Shown: positions 10,633-24,021, numbered from the stretch's first letter. The stretch: 64,000 bases of DNA from Spiroplasma endosymbiont of Dioctria linearis (GCF_964030865.1 NZ_OZ034984.1:1116001-1180000); one strand, 5' to 3'. A program made the numbers and translations. The notes: generated by a model from the letters alone, not told the origin.

Positions 10633-11628
10633 ATGTTTATATATAAAACTTCTTGTGTTGACCCATCTTTTAATTTAGCAACAGAAGAATATTTTGTAAA
10701 GAATAAAAAATATGCAGAACCAATTCTTTTTTTATGACAAAATGATAACACAATTGTGGTTGGAAGAAATCAAAATGCGGCTTGAGAAATAAACCTTCAA
10801 AATGCTCAAAAAGATTCTGTTAACATTGTCAGAAGAAATAGTGGTGGTGGAACAGTATTTCATGATTTAGGAAATATGAATTTCAGCATTATTTATACAG
10901 ATTTAGAAAATAAAGGAGTCTCTTTATTTTCAACAATGTTGGACCCTGTTATTAAAACTCTTAATGAGTTAAACGTTCCTGCAAAATTTTCTGGAAGAAA
11001 TGACATTGAATTAAATGGAAAAAAGATTTCCGGAAATGCTATGTGAAAATATGAAGACAGATTTTTGCAACATGGAACAATATTATTCAATGCCAATTTG
11101 GATAGATTAACTAATTATTTAACTGTTGACAGAGCAAAAATTCTTTCAAAAAATATTAAATCTATTGCGGCTAGGGTTACAAATATAAATTCGGAAGTAA
11201 AAAATAAAATTGATATTGAAGCTTTTATGAATAAATTAATTGAAACATATAAAAAATCAGATGAAATAAAAACAATTAATTTAAGCGAAGATGAAATAAA
11301 AGAAATAAAAGATCTTAGCGAAAAGAAATTTAGGAACTCAGATTGGAATTATGCAAAAAATGCAGATTTTGATTATAGAAATAAACAAAGGTTGGAAGGT
11401 AAAGGAACTATTGAAGCTCTTTTAAAAATTGAAAAAGGAGTTATCAAGGAGGCTAAATTCTATGGAGACTTTTTAGGTTTCCAAGGAACAGAAGACCTTG
11501 AAAAAAAATTAGTAAATTTAAAATATGAGACGTTTGTCTTAGAAGATGTTTTAAATAAGTCAGATATTAAAAACATATTTGGTGAAAACTTCACAAGTAA
11601 GGATATACTAGACTTATTGATACAATAG
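10633..11628 (+). CDS. lplA: Lipoate-protein ligase A
   Basis: LplA activates free lipoate with ATP and attaches it to lysines of lipoyl domains. The 331 residues contain the ligase signature RRNSGGGTVFHDLGNMNFS near 68-86, the lipoate pocket sequence FSGRNDIELNGKKISGNA with the catalytic-type lysine, and a C-terminal accessory domain from about 245. The next gene begins 9 bases downstream, so it is the first gene of the pyruvate dehydrogenase operon, whose PdhC and PdhD carry lipoyl domains. Mollicutes generally scavenge lipoate, which fits. Confidence 0.94.
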
Positions 11629-11637
11629 GAGGTAAAA

Positions 11638-12750
11638 ATGAAATTTATAGGAAAATTTGATCCATTAAAGGACGAAATAGTTCGTGTTATGGATAAAGAT
11701 GGTAAAATTGTTGATGAAAAATTAATGCCTGAAATGACAGATAAAGAATTAATTGATGCATATTGATTAATGAATCTTTCAAGAAGACAAGATGATTTTC
11801 AAAATAAAGCACAAAGACAAGGGAGATTATTATCATTTCTTTCTTCAACAGGACAAGAAGCATCTGAAATCGGATATACAATGCCTTTAATAAAAGGAAA
11901 AGATTGATTCTCATCTGGTTATAGAAATAATGCTGCTTGATTAAGCGTGGGTATGCCAATGAGAAATATAATGCTTTATTGAATGGGAAATGAGTATGGT
12001 GGTCAATCACCAGAGGGTGTTAACTCTTTACCACCAAATATTATTATTGGTTCTCAATATTCACATGCAACAGGAATAGCTTTTGCAGAAAAATATAGAG
12101 GAACAGGTGGAGTTGCAGTAACTACAACAGGTGATGGTGGAATGAGTGAAGGTGAAACTTATGAAGCAATGAACTTTGCAAAAATTCATGAACTACCAGT
12201 TGTTTTCATTTGTGAAAATAATAAATGAGCTATTTCAACACCTTATAAAAAGTCTACAAAATCAATAAATATAGCTGTAAAAGGTATTGCATCAGGAATG
12301 CCTTCAATTAAAGTTGATGGAAATGACTTGCTTGCAGTTTATGCAGTTGCAAAAGAAGCAATTGAACATGCAAGAAGTGGTAAAGGTCCAGTTTTCATTG
12401 AATGTGATACATATAGATTAGGAGCCCATTCATCATCAGATAACCCAGATATTTATAGACCAAAATCTGAATTTGAAGAGGCACTTAAATCAGATCCATT
12501 AATAAGAATGAAAAAATATTTAGTTAGCAAAAAAATATGAAATGATAAAAAGCAAGAGGAATTAGATAAAAAGCAAGATGAACTTATTAGAACTGAATTT
12601 GACTGAGCTGAAGCAAATAAATCATATGAATTAGAAGATATTTTTAACTTCCAATTTGCTGAAAAAACTCCAGATTTAGAAAAACAATATAAGGAAGCAA
12701 AAGAGTTTTTCACTAAATATCCAGAAGTAGCTAAAGGAGGACACCATTAA
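11638..12750 (+). CDS. pdhA: Pyruvate dehydrogenase E1 component, alpha subunit
   Basis: E1 alpha decarboxylates pyruvate with thiamine diphosphate, with PdhB as partner. The 370 residues contain the ThDP motif GDGGMSEGETYEAMNFA, ending in ENN, near residues 163-195. The phosphorylation-loop region YRLGAHSSSDNP is also present. TGA encodes Trp about ten times. The ribosome site AGGAGG overlaps the end of lplA. The AAGGAGG for pdhB lies inside its last codons and its TAA overlaps the next ATG. Confidence 0.96.
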
Positions 12751-13739
12751 TGAAAGTTTTAAATAATGTTAAAGCAGTTTCAGAAGCATTAGAAGTTGCA
12801 ATGGAAAAATGAGATGACGTTGTTGTTTATGGAGAAGATGCTGGTTATGAAGGTGGAGTGTTTAGAGCAACAGAAGGATTACAAGCCAAGTTTGGTGAAA
12901 AAAGATGTTTTGATGCTCCAATCTCAGAAGCTGTATTTGCTGGTGTAGCTATTGGTATGGCAGTAAATAAAATGAAACCAGTTGTAGAATTACAATTTGA
13001 AGGTTTAGGATGACCATCATTACAAAATATTTTAGGACATATGGGTAGAATGAGAAACAGAACAAGAGGCAAGTACCCAACACCAGTTGTGATAAGAATG
13101 CCAATGGGTGGTGGAATTAGAGCTCTTGAATTACACTCTGAAGCTATGGAAGCAATGTATGCTCATACTCCAGGTATTAAGGTAGTTTGTCCTTCAACAC
13201 CTTATGATACAAAAGGTTTAATTTTAGCAGCAATTGAATCACCAGATCCAGTTATTGTTTTTGAACCAACAAAATTGTATAGAGCATTTAAACAAGAAGT
13301 TCCTGAAGGATTTTACACTGTTGAAATAGGAAAAGCTTTTAAAATCCAAGAGGGAAATGACTTAACAGTTGTTACTTATGGAGCGCAAACAGTGGATTGT
13401 CAAAAAGCAATTGATGAGTTAGAAGAAAAAAATCCAGATGTTACAATTGAATTAATTGATTTACGTTCAATTCAACCATGAGATAAAGATATGATTTTTG
13501 AATCTGTTAAAAAAACAGGAAGATTATTAGTTGTTCATGAAGCAATTAGATCATTTTCAGTATCATCTGAAATTATTGCTTCAGTAAATGAAGAATGTTT
13601 TGAATATTTAAAGGCTCCATCAATGAGATGTACAGGATATGACATTGTTATACCTTTTGACTCAGGTGAAGCTTACCATCAACCTCATCCAAAAAAAATA
13701 CTAGTTAAAATGGAAGAAATCTTAAATTATAAATTTTAG
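12750..13739 (+). CDS. pdhB: Pyruvate dehydrogenase E1 component, beta subunit
   Basis: E1 beta completes the alpha2beta2 E1 enzyme and contacts E2. The 329 residues have the usual family length and sequence: GEDAGYEGGVFRATEGL near the start, the central MGGGIRALELHSE loop, IDLRSIQPWD and the C-terminal YHQPHPKKI. Its ATG shares one base with the pdhA stop (TAATG), implying translational coupling. It is followed after 23 bases by pdhC. Confidence 0.96.
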
Positions 13740-13747
13740 ATACTAAG

Positions 13748-14088
13748 AGGAGAATTAGAAATATGTTTAAAGTAAAATTCGCAGATATTGGAGAAGGTTT
13801 AACAGAAGGTACAGTTACTGAAGTTCTTGTAAAAGTTGGAGATCAAGTTAAAATGGGAGATGCTCTTTTTAATGTTGAAACTGATAAAGTTACTTCAGAT
13901 ATCTATGCACCAGTTGATGGTAAAGTAGCAACAATTTTAATTTCAGCAAATCAAGAAATTAAAGTTGGTCAAGTTGTTGTTGAAATTGATGATGGTAAAG
14001 GAGATGTTCCAAAAGAAGAAGCAACATCTAAATCAGAACCAGTGGAGGAAAATGCATCAGTTGTTGGTGCAACGCCCGTTTCAAATGA
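13748..14088 (+). repeat. Direct repeat copy 1 (pdhC ribosome site and lipoyl domain)
   Basis: This 341-bp segment recurs at 15096-15436 with five mismatches by eye. It starts at the ribosome site (AGGAGAATTAG) and ends after residue 108 of PdhC, covering the lipoyl domain and the beginning of the linker. Confidence 0.95.
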
Positions 14089-15097
14089 AGTTATTTCAAG
14101 AAAAGCGAGAGAAGTTGCACCTAAAGCAAATATCGCTTCTCAAATAAGTATTATTGATAATAGCAATGTTGATGTTAAAGCATCTCCATTAGCAAGAAAA
14201 GTTGCAGCAGTTATGGGAGTAGATCTTTCAAAAGTAAGTCCTACTGGTCCAAATAATAGAATATTAGTTTCTGATGTTGAAGGGTATGCAGCAAATCCAC
14301 AAAGCGTTGCACCATCAATAAAAGCAGCAGCACCTGGACCAAAAGGGGTAGCAATTGATTACTCAAACCCATTAATCTCAGTTCCTGAAATTAATGAACC
14401 TCTAACATTTGAATCAAAACCTTGAAATCCAATTAGAAAAGCAACTGTTAAAGCAATGACAACAGCTCATGAAAAAGTTGCTGGATTTACAGGATTAAGA
14501 AATTTAGATGTTACTGAGTTAGTAAATATTAGAAAACAGCTTAAAGGGCATGCAGATTCACTGAGAGTTAAATTAACTTATTTAGCATTTATTATTAAAG
14601 CAAGTGCTAATGCATTAAAAGATATGCCAAATTTAAATGTAAGAATTGATGAAGAAAATAAAGCAACAAAATTTGCTCAACAAATCAATATTGGTATGGC
14701 TTGTGATACACCTGATGGTTTAATGGTTCCAGTTATTAGAGGAGCTGATAAATTAAGTGTTTTGCAAATTGCTGTAAAAATAAATGATTTGGCAACTAAG
14801 GCAAGAAATAAAAAACTTTCAGCCACAGAAATGAGTGGAGCAACATTTACAGTAACTAACTTTGGAGCTGTAGGATTAGATTATGCAACACCAATTGTTA
14901 ACTTTCCAGAAGCAGCTATTTTAGGTGTTGGAACAATTACAAGAGCGCCTGGGGTAATTAAAGAAGAAATCGAAATTAGAGACTATATGCCATTTTCAAT
15001 AACTGCAGATCATAAAGTAATTGATGGAGCAGATGCAGGAAGATTTTTAACAAGAGTAGCATACTACTTACAAAATCCTGCAACTCTGTTAGTTTAG
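13763..15097 (+). CDS. pdhC: Pyruvate dehydrogenase E2, dihydrolipoamide acetyltransferase
   Basis: E2 is the core of the complex and transfers the acetyl group from lipoamide to CoA. The 444 residues comprise one lipoyl domain (1-78, lipoylated Lys42 in ETDKV), an Ala/Pro/Glu linker, a peripheral-subunit-binding domain near 130-172 ([13 protein letters not shown]), a second linker, and the catalytic domain from about 210 with the active-site His417 and Asp421 in HKVIDG. TGA 14423-14425 is Trp. The lipoyl region is almost identical to that of PdhD downstream. Confidence 0.96.
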
Positions 15098-15436
15098 GAG
15101 AATTAGAAATATGTTTAAAGTAAAATTCGCAGATATTGGAGAAGGTTTAACAGAAGGTACAGTTACTGAAGTTCTTGTAAAAGTTGGAGATCAAGTTAAA
15201 ATGGGAGATGCTCTTTTTAATGTTGAAACTGATAAAGTTACTTCAGATATTTATGCACCAGTTGATGGTAAAGTAGCAACAATTTTAATTTCAGCAAATC
15301 AAGAAATTAAAGTTGGTCAAGTTGTTGTTGAAATTGATGATGGTAAAGGTGATGCTCCAAAAGAAGAAGCAACATCTAAATCAGAACCAGTGGAGGAAAA
15401 TGCATCAGTTGTTGGTGCAACACCTGTTTCAAATGA
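15096..15436 (+). repeat. Direct repeat copy 2 (pdhD ribosome site and lipoyl domain)
   Basis: Copy of 13748-14088, offset 1348 bases. The last two bases of the pdhC stop codon (TAG 15095-15097) fall inside this copy, so the repeat joins pdhC to pdhD without extra spacer. Mismatches are ATC/ATT, GGA/GGT, GTT/GCT and two third-position changes near the end. Confidence 0.95.
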
Positions 15437-16997
15437 TCTTCTTTCAAGAGGAAGAACCAGAGCTGTTCCTCCAAAAAGATCCGCAGTAGAAACTATTGTA
15501 AATGCAGTAAATAATGTTAATATGTCAGGTCTTACAAAAGGTAAAGGTGGACAAGTAAAACCAGCACCTAAATTTAATTCAACAAATCCAGAGAATCACT
15601 ATGAAGTAATAGTTATTGGTGCTGGAGTTGGAGGTTATGTTTCAGCTATTAAATGTGCTCAACTTGGATTGAAAACATTAATTATTGAAAAAGGTAATTA
15701 TGGTGGAGTTTGTTTAAATATTGGTTGTATACCAACTAAGACATTATTAAAGTCAGCATATTTATATGAACAAATTACAAAACGTGCAGACAAGTATGGA
15801 ATCAAAGTTGATGTAACAGGAGTAAAAGCTGATTGAAAAGCAATTCAAGCAAGAAAAGATGATGTTGTAAATAAACTAACAACTGGTGTAAAAGGTCTTT
15901 TGAAAAAAAACAAGGTTACAGCAATTGAAGGTCATGCAAAAGCAATTGATAAAAATACTGTAAGTGTAAATGGTAAAAAATATACTTGTGATAATTTGAT
16001 TGTGGCTACTGGAAGTGTGCCAAATCATTTCAATTTACCGGGAGCAAAAGAAGCTATTGAATCAGGTTGATTAATCGATTCAACAGGAGCATTGGCACTT
16101 CCTAAAATTCCAAAAGAATTAGTTATTATTGGTGGAGGAGTTATAGGAATTGAATTTGCTTGTGTTTATAAGAGATTAGGAACAAAAGTTACAGTTTTAC
16201 AATTCTTACCAACAATTTTAGAAATGTTAGATAGTGATGTTTCAAAAGAAATGACAAAAGAGTTATTGTCTAGAGGAAATTTAGAAATCATTTATGGAGT
16301 TAATACAAAATCTTTTGGTAAAAAAGAAGTAGTTTATGAAAAAGATGGTAAAGAATATAAAATTAAAGCGGATTATTGTTTACAATCAGTTGGACGTAAA
16401 GTTATAACTGAGGGATTTGATAAAATTGGTTTAGAAATGAATGAACGAGGTCACATCAATGTAAATGAATATTGTGAAACAAATATTGATGGAGTTTATT
16501 CAATTGGTGATGTTACAGGAAAAATGATGTTAGCCCATGTTGCTTCTCACCAAGGTATTATTGCAGCAAATAGAATCGCAAAGAGATTAGGTAGTGAACA
16601 TGCTGAAGATTTAACTATGAACTTTGATAGAGTTCCAAGTTGTATTTATACTTATCCAGAAGTTGCTTGTGTTGGTAAAACAGAAGATGAATTAAAAAAA
16701 TCTGGAACAGATTACAAAGTATACAAGTTTCCATTTGCAGCAATTGGTAAGGCACTTGCAGACGGAAATACAGGTGGATTTGTTAAATTAATTTGTGAAC
16801 CAAAATATAAACAAGTATTAGGGTGTCATATTATTTCAAATACAGCAACAGATATGATTTCAGAAATTACAACTGTTATGGAATCTGAAGCTACAATTAG
16901 TGAGATTGCAAGAGCTATTCATCCTCACCCTTCATTGAGTGAAGCTATTGGTGAAGCAGCTGAAGCATTAGAATCAGGAAAACCAATTAACTTTTAA
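15111..16997 (+). CDS. pdhD: Pyruvate dehydrogenase E3, dihydrolipoamide dehydrogenase with N-terminal lipoyl domain
   Basis: E3 reoxidises dihydrolipoamide with FAD and NAD. The 628 residues exceed the usual 460-470 because an N-terminal lipoyl domain (Lys42) and a linker to about 160 are fused in front. The FAD motif GAGVGG, the redox cysteines Cys201 and Cys206 in CLNIGC, the NAD motif GGGVIG and the catalytic His606/Glu611 in HPHPSLSE are all present. E3 proteins with a lipoyl domain are known in some Gram-positives and mollicutes. Last gene of the lplA-pdhABCD operon. Confidence 0.96.
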
Positions 16998-17013
16998 AAA
17001 TTAATAATTAATA

Positions 17014-17062
17014 TAAACACCTTATAAACTAGAACTACTAGAAAATATAATGGTGTTTTTTT
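17014..17062 (+). terminator. pdh operon terminator
   Basis: AAACACC and GGTGTTT arms enclose an AT-rich loop of about 35 bases with some internal pairing, followed by a T tract. Confidence 0.65.
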
Positions 17063-17066
17063 GATG

Positions 17067-17072
17067 TATAAT
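17067..17072 (+). promoter_or_regulatory. -10 box of guaA-guaB
   Basis: A perfect TATAAT follows the pdh terminator and lies 49 bases before the guaA ATG. The -35 region is A/T-rich with no clear match. The short leader shows no purine riboswitch. Confidence 0.4.
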
Positions 17073-17121
17073 AAAGAGAAAACTTGATGTGTTCTATTTA
17101 AAATAGTTAGAGGTTAGAAAA

Positions 17122-18663
17122 ATGTTAAATACGCAAATACTTATTTTTGATTTTGGAAGTCAATATACTCAATTGTTAGCAAGAAGAGTAAGAAATTTAA
17201 ATGTCTATGCTGAGGTTATACCCTTTGATAAAACAAAAGAGGATTTAAAAAAATATAAAGATCTAAAAGCAATAATTTTATCTGGCGGACCAAATAGTGT
17301 CTATTTGAATGAGGCTTATAAAATCGATAAGGAAATATTTAATCTTGGAGTTCCAATATTAGGTGTTTGCTATGGTATGCAGTTAATTACTGAAATGTTT
17401 GGTGGTAAAGTTGAATTAGCTGATTCTCAAGAATTTGGTAAAGCTAAATTATATATTGATGATGAGAAAAGTCTATTATTTAAAAAAGTTAGTCAAAATT
17501 CACAAGTATGAATGAGTCATGCAGATCACTTAACAAAAATGCCTGATGGTTTTAAACAAATTGCTCATTCTGATTCATCAGTTGCAGGTATTGAAAGTGA
17601 AAAAAGGAATATCTATGGAATTCAATTTCATGCAGAAGTTACTCACTCTGAAAAAGGAATTCAAATTTTAAAAAACTTTATTTTTGACATTTCAAAATGT
17701 AAGAAAGATTGAGAAATGAAACAATTTATTGAAAACAAAATAAAAGAAATAAAAGAAATTGTTGGAGATGAGCAAGTTATTTTAGGTCTTTCTGGAGGAG
17801 TAGATTCATCAGTAGCTGCGGCTTTAATATCAAAAGCTATTGGTAGACAACTGAAATGTATTTTAGTAGATACTGGTTTATTAAGAAAAGATGAAGCTAA
17901 AAAAGTAATGGATTTATATAACAAAGAATTTGATATGGATATTAAATTGGTTGATGCAAGTCAAGAATTTTATAAAGTATTAAAAGGCCAAATTGATCCA
18001 GAAGATAAAAGAAAAACTATTGGTAAAAAATTTATTGAAGTTTTTAGTGAAGAGGCAAGAAAAATGCAAGGGGCAAAATTTTTGGCTCAGGGTACAATTT
18101 ATCCAGATGTAATTGAATCATCAAGTAATGGTCATGTTTCAAAAACAATTAAATCACATCATAATGTTGGTGGCTTACCTAAAGATTTAAAATTTGATTT
18201 ATTAGAACCGTTAAGAGAGTTATTTAAAGATGAAGTAAGAGCTGTGGGAAGAGAACTAGGAATTCCTGCTTTAATGATTGATCGTCATCCTTTTCCAGGA
18301 CCTGGTCTTGGAGTAAGAGTTATTGGTGAAGTTACAAAGGAAAAATGCGAAATTTTAAAAGAAGCTGATGACATTTTTATTAGTAATTTAATTGAAGCTA
18401 ATTTATATAATGAAGTATCTCAAGCATTTGTTACACTATTGCCTGTAAAAACAGTTGGTGTTATGGGAGATAATAGAACTTATGATTATGTGGTTGCATT
18501 GCGAAGTGTAAATACAATTGATTTTATGACAGCTTCAAGTACACACTTACCTTGAGATTTTTTAGATAAAGTTGTTAATGAAATTATTAATAAGGTGGAT
18601 GGAGTTAATAGAGTAGTTTATGATATAACTTCAAAACCACCAGGAACAATAGAATGAGAATAA
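17122..18663 (+). CDS. guaA: GMP synthase (glutamine-hydrolysing)
   Basis: GuaA aminates XMP to GMP using glutamine and ATP. The 513 residues match the family. The N-terminal amidotransferase has Cys83 in GVCYGMQ and His/Glu in FHAEVTHSE; the ATP-pyrophosphatase P-loop SGGVDSS is at 224-230; the C-terminal dimerisation domain ends in KPPGTIEWE. TGA codons at 17509-17511, 17710-17712, 18553-18555 and 18655-18657 are Trp. The next gene, guaB, supplies XMP, 12 bases downstream. Confidence 0.97.
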
Positions 18664-18675
18664 AGGAGAACTTGT

Positions 18676-20145
<1,470 letters not shown>

Positions 20146-20150
20146 ATTTT

Positions 20151-20176
20151 GGTTCATTGTATGAACCTTTTGTTTT
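20151..20176 (+). terminator. guaAB terminator
   Basis: GGTTCAT and ATGAACC form a perfect stem with a TGT loop, followed by TTTTGTTTT. Confidence 0.7.
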
Positions 20177-20205
20177 GCAAATAAAATAGAAATGAGAGGA
20201 TAGTT

Positions 20206-20466
20206 ATGAAAAAAATTAATTTAGATGATATTGCAAAAAATGCTTGAAGTAATGCTTTACTTTGTCAATGTGGAGATGAGAAGGATAATTTGGATATTCA
20301 CAGAATTTGTTTAGTTTGTTTAAAAATTATGGACTACAATGAGCATTATTCACAAATAAATGTAAAAAAGCCATGAGACATTAAATTTTACAATAATGAT
20401 AATTATAACTTAGTTGAATTTAGTGGTATCACAATGGCAGTTCATAAGGAGTGCTTTATAAAATAA
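20206..20466 (+). CDS. Small Cys-rich hypothetical protein
   Basis: The gene encodes 86 residues with two TGA Trp codons and a GAGAGGAT ribosome site. Cysteines cluster as CQC near residue 20, CLVC near 36-39 and HKEC at the C-terminus, a possible metal-binding set, although the spacing fits no family I recognise. It lies 53 bases before alaS in the same direction and may share its transcript. Function unknown. Confidence 0.7.
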
Positions 20467-20519
20467 ATATAAGTACTTATATGCTAAAATTATTTTGTTA
20501 TCTTTAAGGAGAGAAAAAA

Positions 20520-23195
20520 ATGAAGAAACTTTCTGCAAATGAAATTAGAAAAATGTGACTAGATTTTTTTAAATCAAAAGATCACTATTTTTTAGAACCT
20601 GTTAGTTTAGTACCTGTAGAAGATCCAAGTTTATTATGAATAAACTCTGGAGTTGCTACTTTAAAACCATATTTCGATGGAAGAATGAACCCTCCATCAC
20701 CTAGATTAACAAATTCACAAAAATCTATTAGAACAAATGATATTGAGAACGTAGGAGTTACAGCACGACATCAAACAATGTTTGAGATGTTAGGTAATTT
20801 CTCAATTGGGGATTACTTTAAGAAAGAAGCAATAGAATTTGCATGAGAACTTTTAACTTCTCCAAAGTGATTTGATATTAATCCAGATCTTTTATACATA
20901 ACTGTCTTTAATGAAGATCAAGAAGCCTATGATGTTTGAACTAAAGTTATTAAAATTAAAGAAGATCATATTTTTAAAGGAACAAGAGATACTAACTTTT
21001 GAGATGTAGGACAAGGACCATGTGGACCCAATACAGAGATATTTTTTGATCGTGGTGAAAAATGAGATCCTAAAAAAATTGGATCAAAACTTTTAAAAGA
21101 TGATATTGAAAATGATCGATACATTGAAATTTGAAATATTGTTTTCTCACAATTTAATAATGATGGTAATAATAATTACACAGAGTTACCAAGAAAAAAT
21201 ATTGATACGGGTGCTGGTTTTGAGAGATTAGTTTCAATTTTTCAAGAAGCTCCAACTAACTTTGAAACTGATATATTTTTTCCAACAATACAAGAAGTTG
21301 AAAAAATGTGTAATAAAGAGTTTAGATACTCAATTGAAAATTATTATAATGAAAATAAGGAACAAACTAAAATTAATACAGCTTTTAAAGTAATTGCTGA
21401 TCATGTTAGAGCAGCTGTTTTTGCTATAAGTGATGGAGTGTTTCCTGGAAATAAAGATAGAGGATATATTATTAGGAGACTTATTAGAAGAAGTTCTGTC
21501 TATGGAAGAAAACTAGGAATTAAAGAGTCATTTTTATATAAACTAGTAGATAAAGTAATAGGGGTAATGAAAGACTTTTATCCTTATTTAATTGAAAAAA
21601 AAGATATGGTTAAAGAAGTTATTAAACAAGAGGAATTAAGATTTTTAAAAACACTTTCAAAAGGTTATGAACATTTAGAAACTATTATTAATGCAGAAAA
21701 AAAAGTAACTGGTAAAAATGCATTATTGCTTTTTGAATCTTTTGGATTTCCAATTGAATTAACTACGGAAATAGCAAATGAAGCTAATGTAAAAATTGAC
21801 TTAAAAAGTTATGAAAAACTTTTGGAAGAGGCAAAACAATTAGCAAGAAACTCAAGAAAAGATGACAAGGCTTGAAATAAACAATCAGCGATTTTAACAG
21901 GTTTAAATGTTGAAAGCGAATTTGTTGGCTATGATTTAGACGAATGTGATTCAAAAGTTAACTTCATTTTTGAAGATGAAAAAAGATTAGAGTCTGTAAC
22001 AAATAAAGTAGTATTTATAACTTTAACAAAAACTCCTTTTTATGCTGAAAAAGGTGGGCAAGCTGCTGATAATGGTTACTTAATTGATTCACAAGATAAT
22101 CGCCACTTAGTAATGGATGTTAAAACGGGTCCAAATGGCCAACATATTCATAAGGTTCAAGTTAATGGAACTTTAAAAAATGGTGATATTGTTAAAGCAA
22201 TAATTGATAGTGAAAAGCGATTCTATACTATGAAAAATCACTCAGGTACACATATTTTACAAGCAGCTCTTCAAGAGGTTCTTGGAAAAGAAACTTTACA
22301 AAATGGTAGTTATAATGATGAGAATGGTTTAAGAATTGATATTTCATATAATAGATTACCAACTCCAGAAGAAGTAGTAAAAATTCACTCAGTTATAGCA
22401 AGAGAAATTAAAAAAGAAATTCCTAGAGAAATTATTCACTGTTCATTAAAAGAAGCTATTGAAAAACATAATGCCCTAGCATTATTTACAGAAAAGTATG
22501 GTAAGAATGTTAGAGTAATTAAATTTGGATCATTTTCTTGTGAACTTTGTGGGGGAACCCATGTTGCTAATACAAAAGATATTGAAGACTTACTAATTAC
22601 CAATGTTGAGTCAAAGGGAAGCGGAGTATTTAGATATCATGCAGTAACTAGTCATAAGGAAGTGAGTAGTTATTTAGAGCAGTTGTTTATTAAACAAAAA
22701 TTAGAAATTCAAATTATAATAGATAAATTTAATAAATTTAAATTAAAAGTTAAAAATGATTTAATTGAAAAAGAAATTAATAAAATAATGTCTCTAAGGG
22801 CAACTAAGGAAAATTTAGTAATTATAAAACAAAAAGTAAATGATTTAAAAAACTCATTTAAGATATATCAAAAAGAAATTGAAGAAATTTTAATTGAAGA
22901 GAAATTACTAAAATATTCTGATATTATTCCTGTTAAAAAAGAGAATATAAATTTAATTGAATTAGAAACTAATAATCTAGAAATGAAAGAAATGAAATCT
23001 CTTTCAGACAAATTACAAAATAAGTTCGAAAATTTAATTATTATGCTTTGGAATACAAATGAAAAAATTTTTATTGTATCGGTGAATGATAAAATTGCAA
23101 AAGATAATAGAGCAATTGATCTATTTAATAACAATAAGAAATTTAAAGTTAAAGGTGGAGGAAATAATACATTTGCTCAAGGTAAGATAATTTAA
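20520..23195 (+). CDS. alaS: Alanyl-tRNA synthetase
   Basis: AlaRS charges tRNA-Ala and hydrolyses mischarged Ser/Gly-tRNA. The 891 residues are full length. The class II catalytic core is at the N-terminus ([15 protein letters not shown]-type motif 2 region, GAGFERL motif 3), the editing domain has His574 and His578 in HSGTH and Cys674/Cys677/His681 in CELCGGTH, and the Lys-rich C-terminal oligomerisation region follows. Nine or more TGA codons are Trp, and one TGG occurs near residue 844. An AAGGAGAG site precedes the ATG. Confidence 0.97.
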
Positions 23196-23208
23196 TTATT
23201 TTATATAT

Positions 23209-23260
23209 AAACATTAATTTTAAAAATATTTTTTAAAATTAATGTTTTTTTTTTTTTTTT
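23209..23260 (+). terminator. alaS terminator
   Basis: A long AT-rich hairpin (AACATTAATTTTAAAA with TTTTAAAATTAATGTT) is followed by a run of 16 T. This is the strongest terminator in the window. Confidence 0.9.
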
Positions 23261-23292
23261 ATCAACTATAATTAAAATAGGTGAGAAATATA

Positions 23293-24021
23293 ATGAAGAA
23301 AGTTAGAAGTAATATAAACTTAATAATTATTTTTATTCTTCTTTTTTTAACATTTCCTATTCAAAATATCTTAAATCAAAAAACTAATATACTTATATTG
23401 TCAATATTAGTTAATGTGACTTTAATCATAATTTCTTTGTATTTCATCTCTAAATTTATTGTAAATTTACTAAAATTTATCGAAAAATATAATGATGAAA
23501 TATCAAGAAAAAATTTAATAAGTTTAAGCTTATTAAATAATAATTTTAAATTTTATATAACAATGTTGGTTACCTTTTTATTTTTCATTTTTTCAATAAC
23601 TCAAACCTGTATTTCAATTGAAAGAACAACAGTAATTTCAATGGAAATATATTGATGAACAAATTATAAATTTGATAGAGTAATTAACTTAGATTATATA
23701 AATATATTATTTTTTGCTCAGTTTATTTTAATAAGCTCACTTTTACTATACTCATTCTTTTATTTTATATTTTTCTTCTTTATATATTCTGTAATAAAGA
23801 CTGTTTCAAAATCTAATGAAAACTTAAATCACCTTATTTATAAAAAATCTACTAAATTAAATTTATTTTTGAAAATGCTTATTAAGTATTTAAATAATAT
23901 TAAACTACAAGACAAAAAAGTTGAAAATAGTTGAAAAGAAATAATAATTTTAATTAGCAATATTAAATCAAAGGAATTGAAAAGCTTTAAAAAGGCAACG
24001 ACTCCTCCATTATTTTTCTAA
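23293..24021 (+). CDS. Four-helix membrane protein with C-terminal TPPL tail (locus 1)
   Basis: The 242-residue protein has four hydrophobic segments, near residues 9-28, 32-60, 90-112 and 132-165, with loops rich in Lys. A cytoplasmic-type tail of about 75 residues ends KKATTPPLFF. The gene at 52097-52798 has the same topology and ends in KKGVTPPLNTFQ. Both lie directly upstream of giant FtsX-type permease genes. ATG 23293 is preferred to the GTG 12 bases upstream because GTGAGAAA is the likely ribosome site. The family is not recognised; a role with the permease is inferred from position. Confidence 0.7.

Noticed and set aside
13965-14147. Second plus-strand frame within pdhC
   Set aside because: A Lys/Gln-rich shadow of the lipoyl domain and linker; no ribosome site.
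17073-17121. Purine riboswitch upstream of guaA
   Set aside because: The leader is under 50 bases and lacks the conserved core of the purine aptamer.
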